This document shows positions 7,470 to 16,893 of a stretch of DNA of 62,892 nt, piece by piece. Origin of the DNA: Romboutsia maritimum (lineage in GTDB: Bacteria > Bacillota > Clostridia > Peptostreptococcales > Peptostreptococcaceae); NCBI RefSeq assembly GCF_002251085.2, contig NZ_NOJZ02000014.1:1-62892 (forward strand), given 5' to 3'. The position numbers and the translations under genes are program-made. The notes under the pieces were generated by a model that was given only the letters and a program-made list of their open reading frames with translations, did no database searches and had not been told where the DNA came from. The stretch's first letter is position 1. Each line of letters begins with the position of its first letter.

Positions 7470-9212
7470 ATGAAACAAAAATCAAATTTAGGATTTCTTT
7501 TAGAGATATCTGGTAAAGAAAAAATTAAATTATATATAGCTGCTTTATTTAGTGTAATAGGTTCATTACTTGCAATAGTACCATATATATTACTTTATAA
7601 CATAATATTAGAACTTTTTAAAGATACAGTAGACTATGAAAAAATTAAATCTATAGCAATAATTGTGAGTGTGATTGTAGTTATTAGAATGGCTATATTT
7701 TTATTATCAGGGGTATTTTCACACATAGCGGCATATACGATATTGTATGAACTTAGAATGAAGACAATAAATCATATTTCAAAGCTTAATGTAGGTTTTT
7801 TTACAGGGCACACAATTGGGGAAATTAAAAAAACTATAAATGAGGATATAGAAAAATTAGAAAATTTTATAGCACATCAAATTCCTGATTTAACTTCAGC
7901 TGTTGTAACTCCTATTATTATTATATTATATCTTTTATATTTAAATTGGAAATTAGCTTTAGTGTTATTTATTCCAGTTATTCTAGGTATTATAAGTCAA
8001 ATTGCTATGTTTAGAGGAATGAAAGAAAGAATGATTCATTATCATGATTTAGTTCAAAAACTTAATTCGTCTATTATTCAATATATAAATGGAATTAATA
8101 TAATGAAAGCTTTTAATTTGACTGCAAAATCATTTAAAAACTATAAAGACATAACAGAAGAATATGCAGATTACTGGATTGAATTAACTATGAAGCTTGC
8201 TCCAACGTATGCAATATTTTTAGTTCTCATAGATTCAGGGCTTTTATTTATAATACCTATTGGTGGAATAATGTTTTTAAATGGGAGTATAGATGTATCG
8301 ACTTATATATTATTTTTAGTTCTAAGTTCAAGCTTTCTTAATTCATTTAGACAATTGCTAGAATTTGGATCAAATTTTTCTATGCTTTTAGAAGGTGCTG
8401 GCAAAGTAAGAACTATTCTTGAACAAGAAGTACAGACAGAAGGAAATCTAATGTTAACAGATAATATGAACGGTAAAGTTGAGTTTAATAATGTTACTTT
8501 TAAATATGATAAAAAAGAAGTAATAAAAGATTTATCATTAACAATAGAACCTAAAACTGTAGTTGCGTTAGTAGGACCTTCAGGTTCTGGAAAAACAACA
8601 TTGGGTCAATTAATAGGAAGATTTTGGGATATAAATAGAGGTAATATTACTATTGATAGTATAGATGTAAAAGATATTAAAATGGAAGAACTTATGAATA
8701 AGGTATCTTTTGTATTTCAAAATGTATTCATGCTTCAAGATAGCATACTAGAAAATATTAGAATGGGTTCTAATGCAAGTATGGAAGATATAGTTAAAGT
8801 AAGTAAAAAAGCACAAATACATGATTTTATAATGAGTTTGCCTGATGGTTACAATACATCTCTTGGCGAAAATGGAATTAAACTTAGTGGAGGCGAAAAG
8901 CAAAGAATTTCTATTGCAAGAGCAATTTTAAAAGATAGCCCGATAGTAATTCTAGATGAAGTAACTTCTTATTCAGATATAGAAAATGAAAGTAAAATAC
9001 AAGAAGCTCTTAGAAATTTATTGAAAAATAAAACAGCTATAATTATAGCCCATAGGTTATATACAATAAAGAATGCAGATAAAATTGTAGTTTTAAATGA
9101 AGGAAAAATTGTAGAACAAGGAAATCACAATTACCTTATAAATAAAAATGGATTATATAGACATCTTTGGGATATGTACGATTATGAAGTTTTAGAAGAA
9201 AGGAGTATATAA
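7470..9212 (+). CDS. ABC half transporter (fused permease-ATPase), YbtP/IrtA-like
   Basis: 580 residues from the ATG preceded by AAAGGAGAG; an upstream in-frame TTG at 7449 lacks a site. Six membrane helices (about 20-310) precede the ATPase: Walker A GPSGSGKTT at ~369, signature LSGGEKQR, Walker B VILDEVTSYSD. The D-loop is SYSD instead of SALD. The gene is followed two bases later by a second half transporter, so the product is probably one half of a heterodimer. The Fur box and AraC neighbour point to iron-siderophore or other metallophore uptake (YbtPQ/IrtAB type) rather than drug export. Substrate not determined. Confidence 0.85.
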   Translation: MKQKSNLGFLLEISGKEKIKLYIAALFSVIGSLLAIVPYILLYNIILELFKDTVDYEKIKSIAIIVSVIVVIRMAIFLLSGVFSHIAAYTILYELRMKTINHISKLNVGFFTGHTIGEIKKTINEDIEKLENFIAHQIPDLTSAVVTPIIIILYLLYLNWKLALVLFIPVILGIISQIAMFRGMKERMIHYHDLVQKLNSSIIQYINGINIMKAFNLTAKSFKNYKDITEEYADYWIELTMKLAPTYAIFLVLIDSGLLFIIPIGGIMFLNGSIDVSTYILFLVLSSSFLNSFRQLLEFGSNFSMLLEGAGKVRTILEQEVQTEGNLMLTDNMNGKVEFNNVTFKYDKKEVIKDLSLTIEPKTVVALVGPSGSGKTTLGQLIGRFWDINRGNITIDSIDVKDIKMEELMNKVSFVFQNVFMLQDSILENIRMGSNASMEDIVKVSKKAQIHDFIMSLPDGYNTSLGENGIKLSGGEKQRISIARAILKDSPIVILDEVTSYSDIENESKIQEALRNLLKNKTAIIIAHRLYTIKNADKIVVLNEGKIVEQGNHNYLINKNGLYRHLWDMYDYEVLEERSI

Positions 9213-9214
9213 TT

Positions 9215-10939
9215 ATGCTATCAGATATAAAAACATTATTAGGAGAACAAAGAAAAAAGCTTAGAAAACCTATAATTTTATTAACCACTGATACTTTATT
9301 TAATATGTTTTTTTATTCAATGTTATATTTTGTACTACTAGACTTAATTAATTATAAATTTAGTTTTTATAAAATTAAAATTTATTCGATATCAATGATT
9401 ATAGCTTTTATAGCAAGAGCTTGGATTAATGCACTAGGATACACAGGAATACAGGAAAAGGGAGCTCGTGTAATAGAAAATATGCGTATATCTTTAGGAG
9501 ATCATATTAGAAATATAAATTTAGGTTTTTTTAATAAAAATAGTATAGGAAGTTTATCTAACATAATGACTAATGATTTGCAAGATTTTGAAAAAATAAT
9601 GACTCATACTACGGATGAATTAATAAAAACAGTACTTCTTAGTATATATCTTCTTACAATAACATTTTTTATTGATTTCCACTTAGGTGTTATTCAACTA
9701 CTAGCTGTATTTATTGCTACTCCTATTATTTTAATGGGGGGACATAAAGTTACTAAGATAGGTAAAGAAAAAAAGAAAGTAATGAATGATGTTATATCAA
9801 GGATGGTTGAATATATTAGTGGAATAGAGGTATTTAAATCTTACAATCTAGTAGGAGAAAAATTTGAAAGATTAGAAAAATCTTTTAGAAATTTAAAGAA
9901 GGAATGTATAAGAACTGAAATATCAATAGTTCCTTTTGTACTTGTATTTCAAGTTATAGTAGACTTAAGCTTTCCTATACTACTACTTATAGCGACAATA
10001 GAATTTGGCGGAGGAAGTATTGGAAAGACAGAATTTTTAACATTTATAATAATAAATATAGCACTTACTAATATTTTAAGAGCATTTTCTACTAAATATG
10101 GAGAGTTTAGATATTTAAAATTAGCATCAAAAAAACTAATAAATATCTATAATCAGCCAGAAATGAGTTGTATATATGAAGAATTAAACTTTGAAAATTA
10201 TAATATAGAGTTTGATAATGTAAGTTTTGAATATGAAAAAAATCAAAAGACTATACAAAACTTGAGCTTTCAAGCAAATGAAGGTACTATTACAGCTCTA
10301 GTGGGACCTTCTGGATCAGGAAAAACAACGATTACTAGTTTAATAGCTAGGTTCTGGGATGTAAATAAAGGAAAAATAAAAATAGGTAAAAAAGATATAA
10401 AAGATTTAAATCCAAATAATTTATTAAAACATATAAGTATGGTATTTCAAGATGTATATTTATTAAATGATACCATATATAACAATATTAAATTAGGAAA
10501 TCAAAATGCAACCAAAGAAGAAATAATAGAAGCAGCAAAAATTGCAAATTGTCATGAATTTATAGAAAAGCTAGAAAATAAGTACGATACAATGATAGGA
10601 GAAGGTGGGTCAACTTTATCAGGAGGAGAAAAGCAACGAATATCTATAGCTAGAGCTATATTAAAAGATGCGCCTATAATATTATTGGATGAAGCTACAG
10701 CTTCACTTGATGCAGATAATGAGTTGGAAATTAGAAAAGCTATAAAAAAACTAACATTAAATAAGACTGTTATAGTGATAGCACATAGACTAAATACTAT
10801 AAAAGATGCAGACCAAATTATAGTGTTAAATGAAGGTGAAATAGAAGAAAAGGGTACGCATGATCAGTTGATACAAAATAAAAAAAGATATTATGATATG
10901 TACAATCAAATGGAGGAAGCTAAAAACTGGTCAATATAA
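9215..10939 (+). CDS. ABC half transporter (fused permease-ATPase), YbtQ/IrtB-like
   Basis: 574 residues, ATG eight bases after AAAGGAG and overlapping the tail of the operon's first transporter spacing (two bases after its stop). Membrane part ~20-300, then Walker A GPSGSGKTT, signature LSGGEKQR, Walker B ILLDEATASLD, with canonical catalytic Glu and D-loop. Together with the partner at 7470 it forms a likely heterodimeric metallophore importer under Fur control. No periplasmic-type binding protein or siderophore synthesis gene is adjacent, so a scavenged xenosiderophore or an opine-like metallophore are both possible. Confidence 0.85.
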   Translation: MLSDIKTLLGEQRKKLRKPIILLTTDTLFNMFFYSMLYFVLLDLINYKFSFYKIKIYSISMIIAFIARAWINALGYTGIQEKGARVIENMRISLGDHIRNINLGFFNKNSIGSLSNIMTNDLQDFEKIMTHTTDELIKTVLLSIYLLTITFFIDFHLGVIQLLAVFIATPIILMGGHKVTKIGKEKKKVMNDVISRMVEYISGIEVFKSYNLVGEKFERLEKSFRNLKKECIRTEISIVPFVLVFQVIVDLSFPILLLIATIEFGGGSIGKTEFLTFIIINIALTNILRAFSTKYGEFRYLKLASKKLINIYNQPEMSCIYEELNFENYNIEFDNVSFEYEKNQKTIQNLSFQANEGTITALVGPSGSGKTTITSLIARFWDVNKGKIKIGKKDIKDLNPNNLLKHISMVFQDVYLLNDTIYNNIKLGNQNATKEEIIEAAKIANCHEFIEKLENKYDTMIGEGGSTLSGGEKQRISIARAILKDAPIILLDEATASLDADNELEIRKAIKKLTLNKTVIVIAHRLNTIKDADQIIVLNEGEIEEKGTHDQLIQNKKRYYDMYNQMEEAKNWSI

Positions 10940-10947
10940 ATAAAATT

Positions 10948-11000
10948 AAAAATAGTGGCATCAGAATTATTAGAAATAGTTTTGGAGCCATTATTTTAGT
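10948..11000 (+). terminator. Terminator after the ABC operon
   Basis: AAAATAGTGGC (ending 10959) pairs with GCCATTATTTT at 10987-10997. The T-run is short, so efficiency is uncertain. Confidence 0.5.
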
Positions 11001-11072
11001 TGAATAAATACACATTAATATTTTTTTGTATAAATATCTAGCTAAGAATGATAAATAAATAGGATAGGTTAA

Positions 11073-11117
11073 AAATAAGTACTTATGTCACTGAGATATA
11101 AGTGCTTATTTTTATTT
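11073..11117 (+). terminator. Rho-independent terminator
   Basis: AAATAAGTACTTAT and ATAAGTGCTTATTT pair (one wobble) around GTCACTGAGAT, followed by TTTATTTT. The remaining ~150 bases to the next gene hold only AT-rich promoter-like sequence. Confidence 0.75.
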
Positions 11118-11265
11118 TAGTGCTTTAAAACGTAAAAAATACACTAAAGTATAGCAAAAATGTATACTGAGTGCTGATTTAATTTGAAAAGCAAATTGTT
11201 ATCATATATTTAAGAGATAAATTAGTAAACAATATAAGGAAATATTTAAGTCGGGGGAGTTAAAA

Positions 11266-12978
11266 ATGCCTAAAGCAAGTAGAAATTTTAGAAATAAATA
11301 TAAGATAGCTTCAGCAGCAATAATAACATCAATAACAATGTCAGCACCATTAATAGCAAATGCAAATGAAATACAATCAGATACGGTGATAGAAGGTACA
11401 ATAAAAAATGATACAAACGAACCAACTACAGTTATAGAAAATAAAACTACAGAAAATAAAGATGCAGAAAATCAAACTATAGTTAAAGAAAGTACAGACA
11501 CAAAATCAGAGTTAACAGTAAAAGATACAGAAAAATCAGCTATAGAATTAGAAACAAAACAAAAAGAAAAATTAGAAGAATCAACAGAAGTAAAAGAAAA
11601 AACAGAAACAAAGGAAGCAACAAAAACAACACAAAAATCAGAGACAACAGAAGAAGTAGATACAAACACAGAAGATAAAGTAAAAGACAAATTAAATGAA
11701 TCAGATAGAGAACAATTATCTATGGCGATAGAAGAAATGAGAATATCTGTAAATTTGATAGATGATGAAGATTTAACATTAGGAATGAATCTTGAGAGAT
11801 TAGATAAATTCGCAGAGGCAGCAAAACAAAGAATAGAATCAATAGATAAGAATTTAGCAAACTCTAATGAAAAAGAACATATAGACTGGATAACAGAAAC
11901 ATTAAAAGAAGTAGAGTCAAAGAAATTATCTGCGGCAAGATTGACACAGTCAATTGAAAATGTAAAAACAGTATTTGAGCCAGCAAGAAAAGATATATTA
12001 AAAAATAAGCAAATAGTATTAGATATATTAGGAACTATAGCTAATGAAGAACGACTAAATTTAAATACATATACAACAGAATCAGCATATAAAATGTATC
12101 ATGATTTGTATGCTAATTGGAATAAGGAATTAGATGAATCAGTAATTCAATTAGGATACGCAATAGAAGAAGTAAGAGAAGCTGTAAATTGTAAGGAAAA
12201 CAAAGATTTAACGATGAAAGATAACTTTGATAGAATGGTAGCATTTGCACAAGCACCATCTGATAGATTAGAAGGATTGTATGTATTAGAAGGGTTAGAA
12301 AATTATACACAACATATGGATAATTTAAAAGCACATCTAGGCCAAGTAGATGAAACTGCTAAACTAGCTTCTAAAATGAGAGAATCTATGGATAAGGTTA
12401 TATATGCCTTTGAAAGTAACTTAAGTAGAGAAGAAAAAATAGTGGCTTTAGATGCATTAGGAAACTTAGTTGATGCAAATAAATTTAATATAAATACTTG
12501 GACTTCTTATACTGCTATGGAATTATATCATAAATATTATAGTTTAATAGAGAAACAACCAGAAGTACCAGAAGTGCCAGTAAATCCTATAGATCCAATA
12601 AAACCAGGAGGAGGACCATCAAGCTCAGATAGAGATTCACAAAAGTCAGGAGGATCATCAAGTTCAGGTGGAGAATCAACAACAGACGAAGATAAAAATC
12701 CAACAAATCAAGATAAGGACACAACAGACGAAGATAAAAATAAAACAAATCAAGAAAAGGTCACAACAGACAAAGATAATAAATCAATAAATTCAGTTGA
12801 CAAATCATCAGACAAAGAAAATAAACAATCAAATATAATTAAAAAATCATCAGATAAAAAAAGTAAGGTATTAAATAATAGTAATAACCCTAAAACAGGA
12901 GATATGTCTTTGTTAGGATTTTTAGGACTGGGAATTTCCTCAGTAGCAGGACTTGTAATAAATAAAAAAAGAAAATAA
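11266..12978 (+). CDS. Sortase-anchored surface protein with duplicated helical domain
   Basis: 570 residues. Signal peptide at 1-33 (ending APLIANA). Residues ~35-140 are a low-complexity Thr/Glu/Lys linker. Two related all-helical domains of ~140 residues follow (from AIEEMRISVN and AIEEVREAVN, each ending in NxNTxT...YKMYHDLY or YTAMELYHKYY), which I read as an internal duplication. A Ser/Gly/Thr/Asp-rich spacer leads to NPKTGD, a hydrophobic helix and KKRK, a sorting signal for covalent attachment to peptidoglycan. The helical domains are not recognised. Because it follows the Fur-controlled ABC genes, a metal-related role is conceivable but not shown. Confidence 0.75.
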   Translation: MPKASRNFRNKYKIASAAIITSITMSAPLIANANEIQSDTVIEGTIKNDTNEPTTVIENKTTENKDAENQTIVKESTDTKSELTVKDTEKSAIELETKQKEKLEESTEVKEKTETKEATKTTQKSETTEEVDTNTEDKVKDKLNESDREQLSMAIEEMRISVNLIDDEDLTLGMNLERLDKFAEAAKQRIESIDKNLANSNEKEHIDWITETLKEVESKKLSAARLTQSIENVKTVFEPARKDILKNKQIVLDILGTIANEERLNLNTYTTESAYKMYHDLYANWNKELDESVIQLGYAIEEVREAVNCKENKDLTMKDNFDRMVAFAQAPSDRLEGLYVLEGLENYTQHMDNLKAHLGQVDETAKLASKMRESMDKVIYAFESNLSREEKIVALDALGNLVDANKFNINTWTSYTAMELYHKYYSLIEKQPEVPEVPVNPIDPIKPGGGPSSSDRDSQKSGGSSSSGGESTTDEDKNPTNQDKDTTDEDKNKTNQEKVTTDKDNKSINSVDKSSDKENKQSNIIKKSSDKKSKVLNNSNNPKTGDMSLLGFLGLGISSVAGLVINKKRK

Positions 12979-13053
12979 ATAATTAATTAAAAAAAATAAA
13001 TAAATCAGTAAAATAGAATTAATTAAGTTGATTTAGATTTAGATTTAAAAATA

Positions 13054-13104
13054 AAAGCTATAGGTAAATTTGTGTAAAAATAAATTTACCTATAGCTTTT
13101 TAGG
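13054..13104 (+). terminator. Terminator sharing the TTTGTGTAAAAA apical core
   Basis: AAAAGCTATAGGTAAATTT pairs perfectly with AAATTTACCTATAGCTTTT around GTGTAAAAAT. It is the third terminator in the window with the same apical stem-loop. Confidence 0.85.
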
Positions 13105-13225
13105 TTTTGGGACTTATTTTTAACATTATATAAAATATATATCACAAACTAGGCTTGTTCAGTAATATACTATATTGAATATTAATTAATTTGGATAATT
13201 AGATTTGTATAAAAGGAGATATATT

Positions 13226-14233
13226 ATGTTAAATAATAAATCAATACTTATTACAGGAGGGACAGGATCGTTTGGTAAAGAATTCACCAAGAGAATATTA
13301 AATAAATACAATCCAAAAAAGATAATAATTTTTTCAAGAGATGAATTTAAGCAAGATATATTTAGGAAAGAACTATCCATGAAATTTCCTGACAAAATAA
13401 ATAAAATGAGATTTTTTATAGGAGATGTAAGAGATAAGGATAGATTATATAGAGCTTTTGATGGAGTTGATTATATAATACATGCAGCTGCAATGAAGCA
13501 AGTTCCAACGTGTGAATATAATCCTTTTGAAGCTATAAAAACTAATATACATGGAGCACAAAACGTAATTGACGCTGCTATAGATAGAGGAATAAAGAAG
13601 GTTGTTGCATTATCTACTGATAAAGCAGTAAATCCTATAAACTTATATGGTGGGACTAAGTTAGTTTCAGATAAACTATTTATATCTGCAAATGCATATG
13701 CAGCAAATAAAGGAACTATATTTTCAATAGTTAGATATGGAAATGTTGCAGGTAGTAGAGGTTCAGTAATACCTTTTTTTAAAAGCTTGATAGATCAAGG
13801 TTGTACAGAATTACCTATTACGGATTTTAAGATGACAAGGTTTTGGATAAGTCTAGATGAAGGAATTGATTTAGTATTAAAAGCATTAAATGAATCAAAA
13901 GGTGGTGAAACATATATATCAAAGATACCTTCATTTAAAGTAAAAGATTTAGCACACGCTATATTGCCAAACTGTGAGCTTAAACAGATTGGTATAAGAG
14001 AAGGAGAAAAACTACATGAGATAATGATAACTAAAGATGATTCAAGAACTACTTATGAATATGAAAAACATTATATAATATATCCTAATTTTCAATGGTG
14101 GAATAAAGAAAGATTCTTTATACAAGGTGGAAAGCTTATAAAAGAAGGATTTGAATATAATTCTAGAACTAACACACAATGGTTAAGTGTAAATCAATTA
14201 AGAGAAGAATTAAATAGTGTAGGGATATATTAA
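13226..14233 (+). CDS. pseB: UDP-N-acetylglucosamine 4,6-dehydratase (inverting), pseudaminic acid step 1
   Basis: 335 residues from the ATG after AAAGGAG. Extended SDR fold: nucleotide-binding TGGTGSFG near residue 10, STDKAVNP near 130, and the YxxxK dyad in YGGTK. HAAAMKQVPTCEYNP and the FlaA1/PseB-style substrate region are diagnostic for the family that converts UDP-GlcNAc to the 4-keto-6-deoxy-L-arabino sugar. It is the first gene of a co-directional run with PseC, F, H, G and I homologues, which makes the pseudaminic acid assignment firmer than the sequence alone would. Confidence 0.9.
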   Translation: MLNNKSILITGGTGSFGKEFTKRILNKYNPKKIIIFSRDEFKQDIFRKELSMKFPDKINKMRFFIGDVRDKDRLYRAFDGVDYIIHAAAMKQVPTCEYNPFEAIKTNIHGAQNVIDAAIDRGIKKVVALSTDKAVNPINLYGGTKLVSDKLFISANAYAANKGTIFSIVRYGNVAGSRGSVIPFFKSLIDQGCTELPITDFKMTRFWISLDEGIDLVLKALNESKGGETYISKIPSFKVKDLAHAILPNCELKQIGIREGEKLHEIMITKDDSRTTYEYEKHYIIYPNFQWWNKERFFIQGGKLIKEGFEYNSRTNTQWLSVNQLREELNSVGIY

Positions 14234-14249
14234 TTGGAGGATTGAAAAA

Positions 14250-14440
14250 ATGAATATTGTTTAAAATTAACTAATGATAAAATTTCAAATCCAATTTGTT
14301 CCCCAATAACAAAATCAGATCTTATTTTTAAGAACAATGCGTACTTCTCAGAAGAAAGTTTATTAGCATATCCAGTAATAAAAGATATACCATGCTTATT
14401 ATCCCAAAATGCTATTATTGCAACTAAATTTTTAGATTAA
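14250..14440 (+). pseudogene. Small Trm112-like protein gene with a 5' frameshift
   Basis: After GGAGG an ATG at 14250 is stopped after four codons, but the -1 frame from 14252 to 14440 encodes a ~60-residue protein: CLKLTNDKISNPICSP, later LLAYPVIKDIPCLL. The latter resembles the YPVxxGIPxLL end of Trm112/YbaR-like small proteins, which often accompany glycan methyltransferases. A single-base change within codons 2-4 would restore a continuous gene. Alternatives are a sequencing error or programmed frameshifting. It sits between pseB and pseC. Confidence 0.55.
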
Positions 14441-14491
14441 TAATTACAATTTTAAAACATATAACGAATATATAATAGAGGAGTTATTTAT

Positions 14492-15688
14492 ATGGAAAAC
14501 AATTTGGCTATACATGGAGGCAAGCCGGTAAGAAGTACTTACTTACCATATGGAAAACAATATATAGACAAAAATGATATAGAAGCTGTTGTAAATGTAT
14601 TAAATGGAAAGTATTTAACTACAGGCCCAAAAATAAAAGAATTTGAAGATAAAGTAGCAAAGTATGTAGGTGCAAAGTATGCTGTAGCAGTATCTAATGG
14701 AACAGCAGCCCTGCATTCGGCTTGTTATGCAGCAGGAATAAAAAATGGAGATGAGATTATAACATCACCGATTACTTTTGCTGCTTCAGCTAATTGTATA
14801 TTATATTGTGGTGGTAAGCCAATATTCGCAGATATAAATCCACATACCTATAATATAAATCCAAAAGAAATAGAGAAAAAAATAACTAACAAAACTAAAG
14901 CTATAATACCTGTACATTTTACAGGCCAAAGTGTGAATTTAGATCCGATATTAGAACTTGCAAGAAAGTATAATCTTATAGTAATAGAAGATGCTGCTCA
15001 TGCACTTGGAACAAAATATAAGGATAAACATATTGGAAGCATATCACATATGACGGAATTTAGTTTTCATCCTGTAAAAACAATAACTTCAGGAGAAGGA
15101 GGAGTGATAACTACAAATAGTGAAAAATTTTATGAAAAGTTAATATTATTTAGAACACATGGTATAACCAAAAATAAAGATTTTATGAATAATAAAGATA
15201 AAGGTCCGTGGTATTATGAGCAAATAGATTTAGGCTATAATTATAGAATAACTGATTTACAATGTGCGCTTGGGATAAGTCAACTTGATAAGATAGATGA
15301 CTTTATAAAAAGAAGAAAAGAACTGGTTAATATGTACGATGAAGAATTAAGTAAGATAGATGGAATTATTATTCAAAAAGAAGAGGAATTTTCAGATACT
15401 AGCAGACATTTATATATAATAAATCTTGATTTAGATAAGTTTATAGTAGGTAGAAAAGAGATATTTGAAGCTTTGCTTGCTGAAAATATAGGAGTAAATG
15501 TACATTATTTGCCTGTATACTTACATCCATATTATCAAAAATTGGGTTACAAAAAAGGATTATGTCCAATAGCCGAAAAACTTTATAAGTCTATAATAAC
15601 TTTACCACTTTATCCAAAAATGGATGACAAAGATTTTAGTGATGTAATAAAAGCTGTAAATAAGGTTTTAGATTATTATAGAAAGTAG
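14492..15688 (+). CDS. pseC: UDP-4-keto-6-deoxy-sugar aminotransferase, pseudaminic acid step 2
   Basis: 398 residues, ATG after AGAGGAG. DegT/DnrJ/EryC1 PLP aminotransferase: sugar-substrate motifs near the start (HGGKPVRS), SNGTAALH near 70, VIEDAAHALG (PLP-binding Asp) near 165, and FSFHPVKTITSGEGG with the Schiff-base lysine near 190. It adds the 4-amino group to the PseB product using glutamate. The order pseB-C-F-H-G-I and the short gaps indicate one operon. Confidence 0.9.
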   Translation: MENNLAIHGGKPVRSTYLPYGKQYIDKNDIEAVVNVLNGKYLTTGPKIKEFEDKVAKYVGAKYAVAVSNGTAALHSACYAAGIKNGDEIITSPITFAASANCILYCGGKPIFADINPHTYNINPKEIEKKITNKTKAIIPVHFTGQSVNLDPILELARKYNLIVIEDAAHALGTKYKDKHIGSISHMTEFSFHPVKTITSGEGGVITTNSEKFYEKLILFRTHGITKNKDFMNNKDKGPWYYEQIDLGYNYRITDLQCALGISQLDKIDDFIKRRKELVNMYDEELSKIDGIIIQKEEEFSDTSRHLYIINLDLDKFIVGRKEIFEALLAENIGVNVHYLPVYLHPYYQKLGYKKGLCPIAEKLYKSIITLPLYPKMDDKDFSDVIKAVNKVLDYYRK

Positions 15689-15695
15689 GAGTGCA

Positions 15696-16448
15696 ATGAG
15701 TCAGAAAAAAGTAGTGGCAATTATTCAAGCTAGAGTAGGTTCAACAAGACTTCCTAGAAAAGTATTAAAAAATATAAAAGGAAAGACTATTTTAGCTCAT
15801 GTGGTTGAAAGGGTAAAACAAAGTAAATATATAGACGAGATAGTAATAGCAACATCTGATTTAGATAAAGATGATGATATAGTCAAAGAAGTAAATAAAA
15901 TAGGTGTATTATATTTTAGAGGAAATGAATTAGATGTTTTAAGTAGATATTATGGTGCAGCTAAATCAAGGAGAGCTGATGTAATTGTTAGAATAACATC
16001 TGATTGTCCACTTATAGATCCTAATATTATAGATAATTTAGTTAAATATTATTTAGAAAATAGCTATGATATTGTAACAAATGCTGTAGCTGATTTATCA
16101 AAAAGAACATATCCTAGAGGACTAGATACTGAAGTGTTTTCATTTAAAATGCTTAGACTTGCCAATGAAAATGCAAATAAAACCTACCAAAGAGAACATG
16201 TAACACCATATATATATGAACATGCTGAAAATATATATTATTATTTAAATAAATTTGATTATTCAAAGTATAGATGGACTGTAGATACGAAAGAGGATTA
16301 TATATTAATAAAAAAAATATATGAGCATTTCTATAAAGGAAAGCATGATTTTTATTTAGATGAAGTAGTAAAATTTATGGAGAAAAATCCTAAATTGTAT
16401 TATATAAATAAAGATATTGAACAAAAAAAGATAATTGAGGAGGAGTGA
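15696..16448 (+). CDS. pseF: CMP-pseudaminic acid cytidylyltransferase / SpsF-like
   Basis: 250 residues. The N-terminus VAIIQARVGSTRLPRKVL is the nucleotidyl-transferase loop of the CMP-sugar synthetase family (SpsF/PseF type), and RITSDCPLIDP near residue 100 carries the metal-binding aspartate. In this context it activates pseudaminic acid with CMP for transfer by a glycosyltransferase. SpsF homologues also occur in spore-coat polysaccharide operons, so a spore role is an alternative setting for the same chemistry. Confidence 0.85.
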   Translation: MSQKKVVAIIQARVGSTRLPRKVLKNIKGKTILAHVVERVKQSKYIDEIVIATSDLDKDDDIVKEVNKIGVLYFRGNELDVLSRYYGAAKSRRADVIVRITSDCPLIDPNIIDNLVKYYLENSYDIVTNAVADLSKRTYPRGLDTEVFSFKMLRLANENANKTYQREHVTPYIYEHAENIYYYLNKFDYSKYRWTVDTKEDYILIKKIYEHFYKGKHDFYLDEVVKFMEKNPKLYYINKDIEQKKIIEEE

Positions 16449-16450
16449 GT

Positions 16451-16879
16451 TTGCTTAATTTGAGGAAAGTAACTTACGAAGACTGTTATTTATTATTTAA
16501 ATGGATTAATGATGAAGCAGTAAGAAAAAACTCCTTTAATTCAGAGAATATAGATATACAAGAACATAAACTATGGTTGAAAAAAAAATTACAAGAAGAA
16601 AATACTAAGTTATATATAATACTAAAGGATGATTGTGATGTGGGAGTAATTAGAATTGAAAAAAATCAAGAAGAATATATTATAAGTTATAGTATAGCTA
16701 GAGAATTTAGAGGACAAAAAATAGGAAAGCAAATTCTTATATATATAAAGGAATTTATGAAAGGTAAAAAATTAGTAGGACTAGTAAAACATGATAATAT
16801 TGCATCAATTAAAGCGTTTGAAGGTGCAGGATACAAAAAAATTATTGAAAAAGAATATATAAAGTTTGTGTCTATATAA
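16451..16879 (+). CDS. pseH: GNAT N-acetyltransferase, PseH-like
   Basis: 142 residues. The TTG at 16451 is seven bases after GAGGAGGAG; the GTG at 16445 is too close to that site. GNAT features are present: FKWINDEAVRKNSF near the start, acetyl-CoA loop FRGQKIGKQIL near residue 88, and NIASIKAFEGAGYK near 115. The predicted reaction is acetylation of the 4-amino group of the UDP-sugar before PseG. It overlaps the end of pseF, consistent with translational coupling. Confidence 0.8.
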   Translation: MLNLRKVTYEDCYLLFKWINDEAVRKNSFNSENIDIQEHKLWLKKKLQEENTKLYIILKDDCDVGVIRIEKNQEEYIISYSIAREFRGQKIGKQILIYIKEFMKGKKLVGLVKHDNIASIKAFEGAGYKKIIEKEYIKFVSI

Positions 16880-16893
16880 TTTAGAGGTGTTGT

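Noticed and set aside
11472..11690. Ser/Val-rich minus-strand frame within the sortase-anchored protein gene
   Set aside because: Antisense of the Thr/Glu/Lys linker codons; no supporting signal.
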